A stretch of DNA of 64,000 nt from Paenibacillus thermotolerans (GTDB lineage Bacteria > Bacillota > Bacilli > Paenibacillales > YIM-B00363): assembly GCF_028745515.1 (NCBI RefSeq), contig NZ_JAQZSG010000010.1, forward strand, positions 62,001-126,000. Direction: 5' to 3'. Made by a program: the position numbers and the translations under genes. A model generated the notes under the pieces. The model was given only the letters and a program-made list of their open reading frames with translations. It was not told where the DNA came from and did not search any database. Of this stretch, positions 1 through 8,086 are shown piece after piece (position 1 is the first letter of the stretch; the number at the start of each line of letters is the position of its first letter).

Positions 1-168
1 AATGGCGACGGCGCCGAACATCCCCCAAAAAATCGCCTTCTTTTGTTGCGACGGAGACAGCTTTCTTGCGGCCATGCCGATCACAATGGCATTATCCCCC
101 GCAAGCACCAAATCAATAAAGATGATGCTGATCAAGGCTCCCCAAAATTCCGGTGTAAACAACTCCAT
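1..168 (-). CDS. TerC-family integral membrane protein, N-terminal part (cut by window edge)
   Basis: The reverse strand reads 56 codons from an ATG at 168 to the window edge, with a strong AGGGGG ribosome site just upstream. The translation begins MELFTPEFWGALIS and carries the TerC signature of an acidic pair in the first membrane helix (IDLVLAGDNAIVIGMA), followed by a basic loop. TerC proteins are polytopic membrane proteins; several act in Mn2+ export or metal loading of secreted proteins (family knowledge). The gene lies behind a yybP-ykoY riboswitch, which fits a manganese role. It is diverged from, and paralogous to, the TerC gene at 482. The C-terminal part is not visible. Confidence 0.9.
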   Translation of the reverse strand, partial: MELFTPEFWGALISIIFIDLVLAGDNAIVIGMAARKLSPSQQKKAIFWGMFGAVAI

Positions 169-200
169 ACCGTTTCCCCCTGAATAGTTTGTCTTCTAAG

Positions 201-256
201 AAAAAAAGAAAAGACCTCTGCCGATGGGTAATCCGAACCCATTCGACAAAGGTCTT
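201..256 (-). terminator. Riboswitch expression-platform terminator
   Basis: On the minus strand, positions 256-238 (starting AAGACCTTTGTCG) can pair with 228-211 (ending AGAGGTCTT), followed by the U-rich tract TTCTTTTTTTC. The 5' arm is the same segment that closes helix P1 of the riboswitch upstream, so aptamer folding and termination are mutually exclusive. This predicts an ON switch when ligand is bound. Confidence 0.85.
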
Positions 257-344
257 GCTAACAACGTAATCCGTTGCCAACAAAGCCGAGGATTGCTTCT
301 CGAATCCTGTATTGACGACTTTGTTGTACAGCTACTCCCCTTTT
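250..344 (-). promoter_or_regulatory. yybP-ykoY manganese riboswitch
   Basis: Read on the minus strand, the leader contains the diagnostic blocks AAAAGGGGAGTAGC, then GTCGTCAATACA, then GGCAACGGATTACG, and closes with AGCAAGACCTTTG. These are the conserved loop and P1 segments of the yybP-ykoY class, which senses Mn2+ (established knowledge). Its 3' P1 strand overlaps the 5' arm of the terminator that follows, giving a standard terminator/antiterminator layout in front of the TerC gene that starts at 168. Confidence 0.93.
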
Positions 345-356
345 ACCAATGAAATC

Positions 357-386
357 ATTATAAACTACCCGCAAATTATTCGTCAA
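357..386 (-). promoter_or_regulatory. SigA-type promoter for the riboswitch-TerC transcript
   Basis: Minus-strand TTGACG (386-381) and TATAAT (362-357) are separated by 18 bp. The expected start, near 350, is just before the first conserved block of the riboswitch aptamer. Confidence 0.8.
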
Positions 387-481
387 GAACGGATCAATTC
401 ATATGCAGAAAGCTTGTCACATAGAATGAAAGGAGCGAATCTGCAGCTAGAGAGAAAGCGGTTTGATAGGGGGAAACGAGA

Positions 482-1144
482 GTGGTAAGCCTGATCCTGA
501 TCGTAAAAATCGTTATGATCAATATCGTGCTCAGCGGGGACAACGCGGTCGTGATTGCGATGGCAAGCAAAAATTTACCCGAGCGGCAGCGCATTCTGGC
601 GGTTTGGTGGGGAGCGTTCGGGGCTGTGTTTTTAAGAATCGTTTTGACGGCGGCGGCGGTTTACTTATTGACGATTCCATATATACAACTGGCGGGAAGC
701 CTGCTCTTGCTTTATATTGCGGTGAAGCTGCTGGCGGACGACGAAAGCCACAACCGCGTCAAAAGCGGGGCGACGCTGGCGGGCGCCATATGGACGGTCA
801 TCGTTGCGGATTTCGTCATGAGCTTGGACAACGTGTTGGCGATTGCGGCGATCGCGAAAGGGGACATTATGCTGCTGGCGATCGGCATTCTCATTTCGAT
901 TCCGCTGATCGTTTGGGGCAGTACCTTTGTAATGAAGCTGCTGCATCAGTATCCTGTGCTCGTATACATCGGTGCTGCCATTCTAGGGTATACCGCCGGC
1001 GAAATGCTTGCCGCCGATCAGCATATGGCTCGGCTGCTTCAGCCGCTTCCGTCATTCATCCATATGTTAATCCCCATCATAGGAGCGGTGTTTGTCGTCA
1101 TAGCAGGGCTTGTCAAAAAGGGTTTCCGCATACGAGTGATTTGA
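482..1144 (+). CDS. TerC-family (YjbE-like) integral membrane protein
   Basis: A 220-residue protein starting at GTG 482 behind TAGGGGGAAA. It has about seven hydrophobic helices. The first holds the acidic TerC motif (residues 13-22, NIVLSGDNAV), repeated in the second half (VADFVMSLDNVLAIAA), as expected for the internal duplication of the family. The length fits the YjbE subgroup of short TerC proteins. Family members transport or handle metal ions such as Mn2+; the substrate here is not proven. It is divergent from the riboswitch-controlled paralogue at 168, and I see no riboswitch in front of this copy, so the two are probably regulated differently. A small membrane protein follows at 1233. 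Confidence 0.9.
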   Translation: MVSLILIVKIVMINIVLSGDNAVVIAMASKNLPERQRILAVWWGAFGAVFLRIVLTAAAVYLLTIPYIQLAGSLLLLYIAVKLLADDESHNRVKSGATLAGAIWTVIVADFVMSLDNVLAIAAIAKGDIMLLAIGILISIPLIVWGSTFVMKLLHQYPVLVYIGAAILGYTAGEMLAADQHMARLLQPLPSFIHMLIPIIGAVFVVIAGLVKKGFRIRVI

Positions 1145-1232
1145 TGTGGTATTTTCCCGGCGTTTCCGCTACACTGGTAATGTTCACCTGTGTCGAACGA
1201 AGCGGAAACTTGTAGAACGGGAGTGGATCAAG

Positions 1233-1709
1233 GTGTCAAATCGAACGCTGCCTCTCGGGATCGGTATTATTGTCGCGGGAGTTATCATTTTGCTCGGCAA
1301 ACTGGGCGTGTTTCAAGCGATCGGCACGCTGTTCTGGCCGCTGATTCTGCTGGCCGCCGGCGCCGCCTTGCATTGGGGCTATGTAAACCGGCATTTACCC
1401 CCGGTTGTTTTGTTACCGGGTGCCATACTGATCGGACTTTCACTTGTCTTCTTATTTTGCGCGTGGTTCGGCTGGGGCTGGATGAAGATGCTGTGGCCGA
1501 TCATTCCGCTGTCGGTTGCCGCCGGGCTTTACGAGCTCTCTGCGGCGGAGAGAAACACCGCTTTGCGGACCGTCGCTTTCGGAGTCGGCGCGGTTTCCGC
1601 CGTTTTGCTCGTGATCACGCTCTTGACCCGCATGAACGTGTATCTGATCGCTTTGATCCTCATTATCGTCGGCGTCGTCATTGTGGCAAGAAGGCCGAGG
1701 ACGCGTTAA
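1233..1709 (+). CDS. Small membrane protein with LiaI/LiaF-like transmembrane region
   Basis: A 158-residue protein. I chose the GTG at 1233 because CGGGAG lies nine bases upstream and the longer reading frame would run into the end of the upstream TerC gene. The sequence is made of five to six hydrophobic segments separated by very short loops (starting LGIGIIVAGVIILLGKLGVF) and ends in a basic tail RRPRTR. The short helical hairpins beginning GIGIIVAGVIILLG-LGVF resemble the membrane part of LiaI/LiaF-type proteins, which act in envelope-stress sensing, but the globular C-terminal domain of LiaF is absent. No enzyme motif is visible. The function is unassigned. Confidence 0.7.
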   Translation: MSNRTLPLGIGIIVAGVIILLGKLGVFQAIGTLFWPLILLAAGAALHWGYVNRHLPPVVLLPGAILIGLSLVFLFCAWFGWGWMKMLWPIIPLSVAAGLYELSAAERNTALRTVAFGVGAVSAVLLVITLLTRMNVYLIALILIIVGVVIVARRPRTR

Positions 1710-1716
1710 ATAAAGT

Positions 1717-1745
1717 TGCTTTTTGTACCGAATTTGTTTTATAAT
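1717..1745 (+). promoter_or_regulatory. SigA-type promoter upstream of typA
   Basis: TTGCTT (1717-1722) and TATAAT (1740-1745) with a 17 bp spacer. The predicted start, near 1752, lies about 68 bases ahead of the typA start codon. Confidence 0.75.
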
Positions 1746-1757
1746 ATTACGTATCGT

Positions 1758-1788
1758 AAGCGTCGGAATGTCCTCCGACGCTTTATTT
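1758..1788 (+). terminator. Intrinsic-terminator-like hairpin in the typA leader
   Basis: AAGCGTCGGA (1758-1767) pairs perfectly with TCCGACGCTT (1774-1783) around a six-base loop, followed by TTATTT. Because a good promoter lies immediately upstream, the hairpin would sit at the very 5' end of the typA mRNA. It could terminate the upstream operon, attenuate typA or protect the 5' end. Confidence 0.65.
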
Positions 1789-1819
1789 GTGAATTTATAT
1801 AGAGTGGAGAAATGAATAC

Positions 1820-3655
1820 ATGCTATCAAGAGAAAACATTAGAAATATTGCCATTATCGCACACGTCGACCACGGGAAGACAACGCTCGTGGACAAGCTG
1901 CTGCAGCAAGGCGGATCGTTCCGCGAGAACGAGGCCGTTCAAGAAAGAGCGATGGACTCGGGCGATCTCGAGCGCGAGCGCGGCATCACCATCCTGGCGA
2001 AAAATACGGGAGTTACCTATAACGGCCATCTTATCAACATCGTCGATACGCCGGGTCACGCCGATTTCGGCGGCGAGGTGGAGCGCATTATGAAGATGGT
2101 CGACGGTGTATTGCTCGTCGTCGACGCGTTCGAGGGCTGCATGCCGCAGACGAAGTTCGTGCTGCGCAAAGCGCTTGAGCAGCATTTGAAGCCGATCGTC
2201 GTCGTCAACAAAATCGACCGTCCGAACGCCCGCCCCGCAGAGGTTGTCGACGAAGTGCTCGATTTATTCATCGAGCTCGGAGCGGACGACGACCAATTGG
2301 AATTCCCTGTCGTATACGCGTCGGGATTGAACGGCATTTCGGGCTTGACGCCCGATTCGCTGGAAGATTCGATGCAGCCTCTGTTCGAAACCGTACTTGA
2401 GAAAATTCCGGCGCCAAGCGAAGATGTGAATGCGCCTCTCCAATTCCAGGTAACATTGCTCGATTACAACGAATATTTGGGCCGCATCGCGATCGGACGC
2501 GTCAACCGCGGACAAATTCGCGCCGGCCAATCGGTCGCCGTATTGGACCGTGACGGGAAAGCCCGTCAAGCCCGCATAGAAAAGCTGTTTGGATTCCAGG
2601 GGCTAAAGCGGATCGAAATTGAAGAAGCGGCGGCCGGAGATATTGTGGCCATCGCAGGCGTAAAAGAAGTGAATATCGGCGAAACGATCGCCGATCCGAA
2701 CCAGCCGGAGGCGCTGCCGTTCCTTGAGATCGACGAGCCTACGCTGCAGATGACGTTCGTCGTCAACAACTCGCCGTTCGCCGGCCGCGAGGGCAAATGG
2801 GTTACCTCCCGCAAGCTTCGCGAGCGTCTGTACAAAGAACTCGAAACCGACGTGGCGCTGCGGGTGGAAGATACCGACAGCCCGGACGCATTCATCGTCA
2901 GCGGCCGCGGCGAGCTTCACCTCGGCATCTTGATCGAGAACATGCGCCGCGAAGGCTATGAGCTTCAAGTTTCCAAGCCCGAGGTCATCATTAAAGAAAT
3001 CGACGGCGTCAAGATGGAGCCGATCGAGCGATTGCTGATCGACGTTCCGGAAGACAGCATGGGCGCGGTTATGGAGAGCTTGGGCACGCGCAAAGCCGAT
3101 ATGGTGAACATGATCAATAACGGCACGGGAACGGTTCGTTTGGAGTTCCTCATTCCTTCCCGCGGCTTGATCGGGTATCGGACGGATTTCCTCACGCTTA
3201 CACGCGGCTACGGAATCTTGAACCACGCATTCGATTCGTACGGTCCGTATGCCGGAACCGGCGTCGGAGGACGTCATCAGGGCGTGCTCGTATCGAACGA
3301 AACCGGTACTTCGACGTTCTACGGCATGCTTTCCGTAGAAGACCGCGGAACGATGTTTTTGACGCCGGGAACCGAGGTTTACGAAGGGATGATCGTCGGG
3401 GAGCATACCCGGGATAACGACATCATCGTCAATATTTGCAAGGAGAAGGCGCTCAGCAACGTCCGTTCCGCGTCGAAAGACGATACGGTCAAGCTGAAGA
3501 CGCCGCGCATCATGTCGCTGGAGCAGGCGCTTGAATATTTGAACGACGATGAATATTGTGAAATTACGCCGAAATCGATTCGCCTCCGCAAGAAAATTTT
3601 GCAAAAAGGCGAGCGGGAGCGCGCGGAAAAAAATCGGAAGCTGGTTAATTCATGA
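1820..3655 (+). CDS. typA: Ribosome-associated GTPase TypA/BipA
   Basis: A 611-residue translational GTPase, full length for the family. The G1 motif AHVDHGKTT is at residues 14-22, then the switch region with RERGITI, G3 DTPGHADFGGEVER, and G4 NKIDRP. The EF-G-like domains and the C-terminal TypA-specific domain follow. BipA binds the ribosome and helps 50S assembly and growth under cold or stress (family knowledge). The start at ATG 1820 follows TGGAGA at about ten bases. It overlaps the next gene by ATGA (ylaH), as in the B. subtilis ylaG-ylaH pair, so the two are translationally coupled. A promoter and a 5' hairpin lie upstream. Confidence 0.97.
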   Translation: MLSRENIRNIAIIAHVDHGKTTLVDKLLQQGGSFRENEAVQERAMDSGDLERERGITILAKNTGVTYNGHLINIVDTPGHADFGGEVERIMKMVDGVLLVVDAFEGCMPQTKFVLRKALEQHLKPIVVVNKIDRPNARPAEVVDEVLDLFIELGADDDQLEFPVVYASGLNGISGLTPDSLEDSMQPLFETVLEKIPAPSEDVNAPLQFQVTLLDYNEYLGRIAIGRVNRGQIRAGQSVAVLDRDGKARQARIEKLFGFQGLKRIEIEEAAAGDIVAIAGVKEVNIGETIADPNQPEALPFLEIDEPTLQMTFVVNNSPFAGREGKWVTSRKLRERLYKELETDVALRVEDTDSPDAFIVSGRGELHLGILIENMRREGYELQVSKPEVIIKEIDGVKMEPIERLLIDVPEDSMGAVMESLGTRKADMVNMINNGTGTVRLEFLIPSRGLIGYRTDFLTLTRGYGILNHAFDSYGPYAGTGVGGRHQGVLVSNETGTSTFYGMLSVEDRGTMFLTPGTEVYEGMIVGEHTRDNDIIVNICKEKALSNVRSASKDDTVKLKTPRIMSLEQALEYLNDDEYCEITPKSIRLRKKILQKGERERAEKNRKLVNS

Positions 3656-3951
3656 ACAAATTTTTTATTGAGCATATTTGGATAACGTACGCGATCATTG
3701 TCATTCTGATTTCGTATGTTTATAACAAGGTGTTCAGGGTTCGCAAGCTGCCCTTAATAAAGGACGCGCTCATCTACCTGATCATTGCGCTCGGTTCGTT
3801 CATATTGCTGTTCTTTCAACTGAACGGACTGCCGATTATACTCAGTCTTGCAGTAGCCGTCTTTCTGATGTTCCTCGTGCGAGTCCGTTATTTCGTGGAG
3901 GAGCGGGAGCGGAGGAAGAAGCAGGGGGCAAGCCGCAAGGAGCAGGGGTAA
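3652..3951 (+). CDS. ylaH: YlaH-like family membrane protein
   Basis: A 99-residue protein that overlaps the typA stop by four bases. Three hydrophobic segments are visible: residues 9-25, 38-55 and 59-78 approximately. A strongly basic C-terminal tail (RERRKKQGASRKEQG) probably faces the cytoplasm. Size, topology and position right after typA match B. subtilis YlaH, a conserved protein of unknown function. The assignment rests mainly on synteny and topology. Confidence 0.8.
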   Translation: MNKFFIEHIWITYAIIVILISYVYNKVFRVRKLPLIKDALIYLIIALGSFILLFFQLNGLPIILSLAVAVFLMFLVRVRYFVEERERRKKQGASRKEQG

Positions 3952-4008
3952 GCCCGCGGGCTAAGCCGTTTATCCTTGTGCTGTGAACGTAAGGAGTGAC
4001 GAGGAATA

Positions 4009-4284
4009 ATGAATTTGCAGGACGCGCTTTATAATTGGCTTCAAATCAAGATCGTAGCGGAGGCAAGGCCGGAGGACGGAGCAGCTGCCGAGACGGAGCG
4101 GTTTTTTGCGGACATTTTGAAAGAGGATCATGAACTGGCGGAATTCGCGGTCGAAAGCTCGGACGATACGATGTACTACGTTCATTACGTGAAGGACGGC
4201 AAAAAAAAGGTACAAATGTTCGATCGGGAGGCCGCCGCCCAATTGCTGGCGGACATTAACAGCAACCCGAAATACAACGAATAG
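4009..4284 (+). CDS. Small acidic conserved hypothetical protein
   Basis: A 91-residue soluble protein, with the ATG at 4009 behind GACGAGGAATA. It begins MNLQDALYNWLQIKIVAEAR and has a central acidic stretch followed by a basic KDGKKKVQMFD strand pattern, suggesting a small mixed alpha/beta fold. No cysteine pairs, membrane segments or catalytic motifs are seen. It sits between ylaH and the LCP gene on the same strand with short gaps and is probably part of the same transcript. I do not recognise the family; it does not look like the zinc-ribbon YlaI found near here in B. subtilis. Confidence 0.7.
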   Translation: MNLQDALYNWLQIKIVAEARPEDGAAAETERFFADILKEDHELAEFAVESSDDTMYYVHYVKDGKKKVQMFDREAAAQLLADINSNPKYNE

Positions 4285-4301
4285 AATCAGGTGTGATTTT
4301 C

Positions 4302-5420
4302 ATGGGAGACACTTCTTTGCCCCCGCGCGGGGAACGTGCGGTGCAGCGACCTGAGAAGCCGAACAAAAGCAAAGGCTCGAGAGGGCTGAGCATATTTAAA
4401 GCTGTCATTATTGTTATGCTGGTTGCCGTCATCGGTCTCGGTTCGTATGCCGGTTATTTGTGGCTTAAGTTTCGCGATACGGTGGACGTAATCGGTACGG
4501 ACGAGGATGTTCCTCAACAGGAGAAGGCTAACGAGAGGCCGCTTTCGCTGCTCATTCTCGGCACCGATTACCGTGAAGCGACGCGCAGCGCAAACACGGA
4601 CGTCATTATGATCGCGACGCTCAATCCGAACAGCAAGACGGCGACGCTCGTATCGATTCCGCGGGATACGAAGATCGATCCTGAAGGGCTGAAGCCTAAT
4701 AAAGCGAACAGCTTCTATGCGACGTATTTGTACGGCAAGCTGTCTTCGGCGCCGCAGGATAAGGATGAGCGCCAAAAGTACGCCATGGACCAGATTAAGC
4801 AAATGTTTGGCGAGTATTTGGGCATTCCGATCGATTACGTATCCGTCGTGACGTTCAAGACGTTCGAGGACGTGGTGGACGCGTACGGCGGCCTGACGAT
4901 CGATGTGGACCAAAATATGTGCCACATCGACAATGCGGACGGCACGCGCATTGATCTTAAGAAGGGCACGCAGCATTTGGACGGCGGCAAAACGCTCGAT
5001 TTCGTCCGCTACCGCGAATCTCACAACTGCTCGCCGAAGACGAAGCCGTCCAACGACTTTGAAAGAAACACGCGCCAGCAGCAGGTCATCTCCAAGCTGT
5101 TTGCCAAGATGAAGACGCCGGACGGTGTGCTGAAGCTGGGCAAAGTGTTCGACGCGGTGGGAGACAACGTGAAAACCGACATTCCGTCGCAGCAAATTGA
5201 CGCCATGATTAAAACATATATAGGCATCGACAACGATAAAATAAATTACATCCATCTGGAGGGCAAATGGGACGGAAAATACGTCAACATCCCTCAAGAG
5301 CAGTTGGATCTCGCAAAGACGGGATTGCAGTCGCAGTTGAATCCTGACGGTCCGGCTCCGGATGAGAGCGTAACGGACACCGAAACGGATGCGGGAGCGG
5401 ACGAGGCATCGGGCACCTAG
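4302..5420 (+). CDS. LytR-CpsA-Psr (LCP) family cell wall polymer ligase
   Basis: A 372-residue type II membrane protein. I chose ATG 4302 over the in-frame GTG at 4293 because the AGGTG ribosome site would overlap the latter. A basic cytoplasmic stretch (residues 5-30) is followed by one transmembrane helix (about 31-55). The extracellular LCP domain then shows ANTDVIMIATLNP, VSIPRDT, the KANSFYATY region and the DFVRYRESHNC segment with conserved arginines. LCP proteins transfer teichoic acids or other glycopolymers from undecaprenyl lipid to peptidoglycan (family knowledge). The C-terminal tail is acidic and low in complexity (PAPDESVTDTETDAG), probably unstructured. The gene follows the small unknown gene by 17 bases. 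Confidence 0.93.
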   Translation: MGDTSLPPRGERAVQRPEKPNKSKGSRGLSIFKAVIIVMLVAVIGLGSYAGYLWLKFRDTVDVIGTDEDVPQQEKANERPLSLLILGTDYREATRSANTDVIMIATLNPNSKTATLVSIPRDTKIDPEGLKPNKANSFYATYLYGKLSSAPQDKDERQKYAMDQIKQMFGEYLGIPIDYVSVVTFKTFEDVVDAYGGLTIDVDQNMCHIDNADGTRIDLKKGTQHLDGGKTLDFVRYRESHNCSPKTKPSNDFERNTRQQQVISKLFAKMKTPDGVLKLGKVFDAVGDNVKTDIPSQQIDAMIKTYIGIDNDKINYIHLEGKWDGKYVNIPQEQLDLAKTGLQSQLNPDGPAPDESVTDTETDAGADEASGT

Positions 5421-5432
5421 GCGCCCCTAAGC

Positions 5433-5461
5433 CTGACAGGCGTAATTTCCTATGGTATACT
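5433..5461 (+). promoter_or_regulatory. SigA-type promoter for the PNPOx-like gene
   Basis: CTGACA (5433-5438) and TATACT (5456-5461) with a 17 bp spacer, about 50 bases ahead of the start codon at 5510. Confidence 0.65.
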
Positions 5462-5509
5462 GTCGGTAAACACAGCAACAACGCTTCTTTGCTGGGAGGT
5501 TCTTGAACA

Positions 5510-5965
5510 ATGGCAGCAGAACAGATCACCGAATTATCGCCGGAATTAATCTCGCAGTTTGAGAAAGAAAGGCTCGTGCTGCTCAGCACGATCGATGCGG
5601 AGCACGGGGGCCCGGTTACAAGCGCGATCTCCTGGATTTACGCACCGGACAGCAAGACGCTTCGGTTTGCGCTCGACGGCAGATCCAGAATCGTAGGCAA
5701 CGTTAGGGCGAACGGGAGCGTGAACGCGGTCATTTTTGCCGAGGGCTCGGTGAAAGCCGTATACGGCACAGCTAAGGTCGTGAAGGACGAATTGGATAAC
5801 GTTCCGTTCAAGCTCGTCTGCATCGATATCGAAGTGGAGTCGGTGCGGGACGCTATGTTTTACGGAGCGCGCATTACCGTGGAGCCGGAATACGAAAAAA
5901 CGTACGATAAACGAGCGGCAGAGAAGCTGGACAACCAGGTGTTCTCCGCCATGAAGAAAGCCTAG
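5510..5965 (+). CDS. PNPOx-like (FMN-binding split barrel) family protein
   Basis: A 151-residue soluble protein with its own promoter and a GGGAGG ribosome site. The pattern of short strands (ERLVLLSTIDAEHGGPVTSAISWIYAP, then TLRFALDGRSRIVGNVRANGSV) is typical of the pyridoxamine-phosphate-oxidase-like split barrel, which binds FMN or F420 and serves varied redox or flavin-carrier roles. The genuine PNPOx catalytic C-terminus is lacking, so it is unlikely to make pyridoxal phosphate. In B. subtilis a similar small protein (ylaL) lies beside ylaK (phoH), which would fit this setting. The stop codon is embedded in the stem of the terminator that follows. Confidence 0.75.
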   Translation: MAAEQITELSPELISQFEKERLVLLSTIDAEHGGPVTSAISWIYAPDSKTLRFALDGRSRIVGNVRANGSVNAVIFAEGSVKAVYGTAKVVKDELDNVPFKLVCIDIEVESVRDAMFYGARITVEPEYEKTYDKRAAEKLDNQVFSAMKKA

Positions 5966-5992
5966 TCCGATGGACTAGGCTTTTGTGTTTTT
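5958..5992 (+). terminator. Intrinsic terminator
   Basis: AAGCCTAGTCC (5958-5968) pairs with GGACTAGGCTT (5972-5982), followed by TTTTGTGTTTTTT. The TAG stop codon of the upstream gene is inside the stem. It may also serve the convergent gene ending at 6004. Confidence 0.85.
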
Positions 5993-6003
5993 TAAGGGTT
6001 GTC

Positions 6004-6660
6004 CTATTTGCCCTGTCTGTTCTGCTGCGTAGAGCCCATCCGGTTTACCGGACCTTGATTGTTTTGCATGTCGCCTGCGGACGGATTGCCGGCTTTAGCG
6101 GCTCCGCGATCTTCCGACGTTGCTCCGGGGCTTTGAGGAACTTCCTGTCGTCCGCCGGAATCGCGCGGAAGCTGGGGAATAATGCGGCCCACGATATCGG
6201 CCAGCTCTTCGGCAAAGCCTGCGACCGGCCGTCCGGCACGAATGTCCGCTCCGATTTCCTGCAAACGGTAGTTTAAATCCATGTCCGCGGTGACGACGGC
6301 ATTTACGCCGTACGGGTCTTTGCGGAGCGCCTCGGCAACCGCATATTTAATCGTGCCGACCCGGGAACGGTCCACATTGCCGGCGACATCGATGCCGACG
6401 ATCGCGGTGTTGCCGAGGACGACGCAAGTGGCGTCCTTCACGTCCGGAACGCTCTTGGCCAAAGCCGTCAAACGCCTTGTAACCTCCGCTTGATCCGCGT
6501 TGCGGATCGGCTCCGGCACGGTTTGCTGCGTGCGGACCTGCGGATTGCCCGAACGGTTCTGATCCTCGGCCGCGCCTTGGTCTCCGGCGGTGCAAGCGGC
6601 GACGGAGACGGAAACTGCGAGAAGAAGCGCGCCGAGCGGCGCGCGCTGCAACGGTTTCAT
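6004..6660 (-). CDS. ylaJ: YhcN/YlaJ-family sporulation lipoprotein
   Basis: A 218-residue secreted lipoprotein. I start at the ATG at 6660; a longer frame exists but has no signal sequence. A basic N-terminus and hydrophobic core lead to the lipobox SVSVAAC (Cys about residue 23). A Gln/Asn-rich linker is followed by the YhcN/YlaJ domain (TRRLTALAKSVPDVKDATCVVLGNTAIVGID), and the C-terminal 50 residues are polar and low in complexity (ending MGSTQQNRQGK). Members are found in the inner membrane of spores (family knowledge). It is divergent from the PhoH gene, as ylaJ is a neighbour of ylaK in B. subtilis. Confidence 0.88.
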   Translation of the reverse strand: MKPLQRAPLGALLLAVSVSVAACTAGDQGAAEDQNRSGNPQVRTQQTVPEPIRNADQAEVTRRLTALAKSVPDVKDATCVVLGNTAIVGIDVAGNVDRSRVGTIKYAVAEALRKDPYGVNAVVTADMDLNYRLQEIGADIRAGRPVAGFAEELADIVGRIIPQLPRDSGGRQEVPQSPGATSEDRGAAKAGNPSAGDMQNNQGPVNRMGSTQQNRQGK

Positions 6661-6754
6661 ATGATCCGCCCTTTCCTTTCTTTTTGCGTTATTGTGCTTC
6701 CGAATGGGTTCAAGTATGTATAACACCGACATATCTGTCACGGAGGGAAAGCCG

Positions 6755-8086
6755 ATGAAGAAAATCTACGTGCTTGATACGAACGTCCTGCTGCACGATC
6801 CGTACGCGATGTTTGCATTTGAAGACAATGATGTCGTGATCCCGGCGATCGTATTGGAAGAAATCGATACGAAGAAAAGAAACGCGGACGAACTGGGCCG
6901 AAATGCGCGGCATGTTTCCAGGCTGCTGGACGGATTGCGAAGCAAAGGCGGACTCCATGACGGAATATCTTTGGACGGCGGAGGGACGCTCAAGGTGGAG
7001 CTGAACCACCGCAGCTTTACCAAAATGCAAGAAATGTTCGGCGAAATTACGACCGATAATCGGATATTGGCCGTAGCGCTGAATTATCATACCGAAGAAC
7101 AGACGGAGGAGGAGCCGAAGCCCGTCGTCATCGTAAGCAAAGATACGCTGGTGCGGATCAAAGCCGATGTGCTCGGTTTGGTTGCGGAGGATTATTTAAA
7201 CGACCGTACCGTCGGGTTAACCGACTTGTACACCGGCTGCATAACGGTTCAGGTACACCCTTCGGTGATCGACGAATTTTACTCTTATCGTCAGCTGCCT
7301 TTACGTTCGCTGGGCATCAACGTCACGCTGTTTCCGAATGAATTTGTAATTTTAAAGGACGAGATGGGCACTTCGAAATCGGCGCTGCTGAAGGTTCATC
7401 CGGACGGGCAAAAGCTGGAGCCGTTATTTTTGAGCAACGAAGCGGTATGGGGCATTTCCGCGCGCAACGCGCAGCAGCGGATGGCGCTCGAGCTGCTGCT
7501 GAACGACGATATTCCGCTGGTGACGTTGACAGGCAAGGCGGGTACGGGCAAAACGCTGCTGACGTTGGCCTGCGGGCTCTTAAAGGTGGAGGACGAGCGA
7601 AAATACAAGAAGCTGTTGATTGCCCGTCCGGTCGTTCCGATGGGCAAGGATATCGGGTTTTTGCCGGGAGAGAAGGAAGAGAAGCTGCGTCCTTGGATGC
7701 AGCCGGTATACGATAATTTGGAGTATTTGTTCGATACGAAAAAATCGGGCGACATCGACAAAATTTTGGCGGGGCTCTCCAGCATTCAAGTGGAAGCGTT
7801 AACGTATATACGCGGCCGTTCCATTCCGGGGCAGTTCATTATTATCGACGAGGCGCAAAATTTAACCCGGCACGAAGTGAAGACGATCGTGTCCCGAGTC
7901 GGAGAAGGAAGCAAGATCGTGCTGCTGGGCGATCCGGAGCAGATCGATCATCCGTATTTGGACGCTTCGAGCAACGGGCTCGTTCATGTGGTGGAGCGGT
8001 TTAAAAGAGAAAGCGTGTCGGGCCATATTTCGCTCGAGAAGGGCGAGCGGTCCGCCCTCGCCCAGCTGGCCGCGGATTTACTCTAG
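6755..8086 (+). CDS. ylaK: PIN-PhoH ATPase (YlaK / PhoH2 type)
   Basis: A 443-residue two-domain protein. The start at ATG 6755 lies behind CGGAGGG. An N-terminal PIN domain (residues 1-130) begins KKIYVLDTNVLLHDP, with conserved acidic residues (VVIPAIVLEEID), as in RNA-cutting PIN nucleases. A PhoH ATPase domain occupies residues 240-440, with Walker A LTGKAGTGKT, the RPVVPMGKDIGFLPG segment, and Walker B FIIIDEAQNL. PIN-PhoH proteins of mycobacteria act as ATP-driven RNA helicases with RNase activity (family knowledge). The length equals that of B. subtilis YlaK. The gene ends nine bases inside the convergent gene at 8078. Confidence 0.93.
   Translation: MKKIYVLDTNVLLHDPYAMFAFEDNDVVIPAIVLEEIDTKKRNADELGRNARHVSRLLDGLRSKGGLHDGISLDGGGTLKVELNHRSFTKMQEMFGEITTDNRILAVALNYHTEEQTEEEPKPVVIVSKDTLVRIKADVLGLVAEDYLNDRTVGLTDLYTGCITVQVHPSVIDEFYSYRQLPLRSLGINVTLFPNEFVILKDEMGTSKSALLKVHPDGQKLEPLFLSNEAVWGISARNAQQRMALELLLNDDIPLVTLTGKAGTGKTLLTLACGLLKVEDERKYKKLLIARPVVPMGKDIGFLPGEKEEKLRPWMQPVYDNLEYLFDTKKSGDIDKILAGLSSIQVEALTYIRGRSIPGQFIIIDEAQNLTRHEVKTIVSRVGEGSKIVLLGDPEQIDHPYLDASSNGLVHVVERFKRESVSGHISLEKGERSALAQLAADLL

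Noticed and set aside
463-1215. 250-codon plus-strand open frame overlapping the TerC gene
   Set aside because: Out of frame with the clear TerC protein; Arg-rich with no domain.
4287-5297. 336-codon minus-strand open frame opposite the LCP gene
   Set aside because: Antisense to a well-recognised gene, Arg/His-rich composition typical of shadow frames, no ribosome site.
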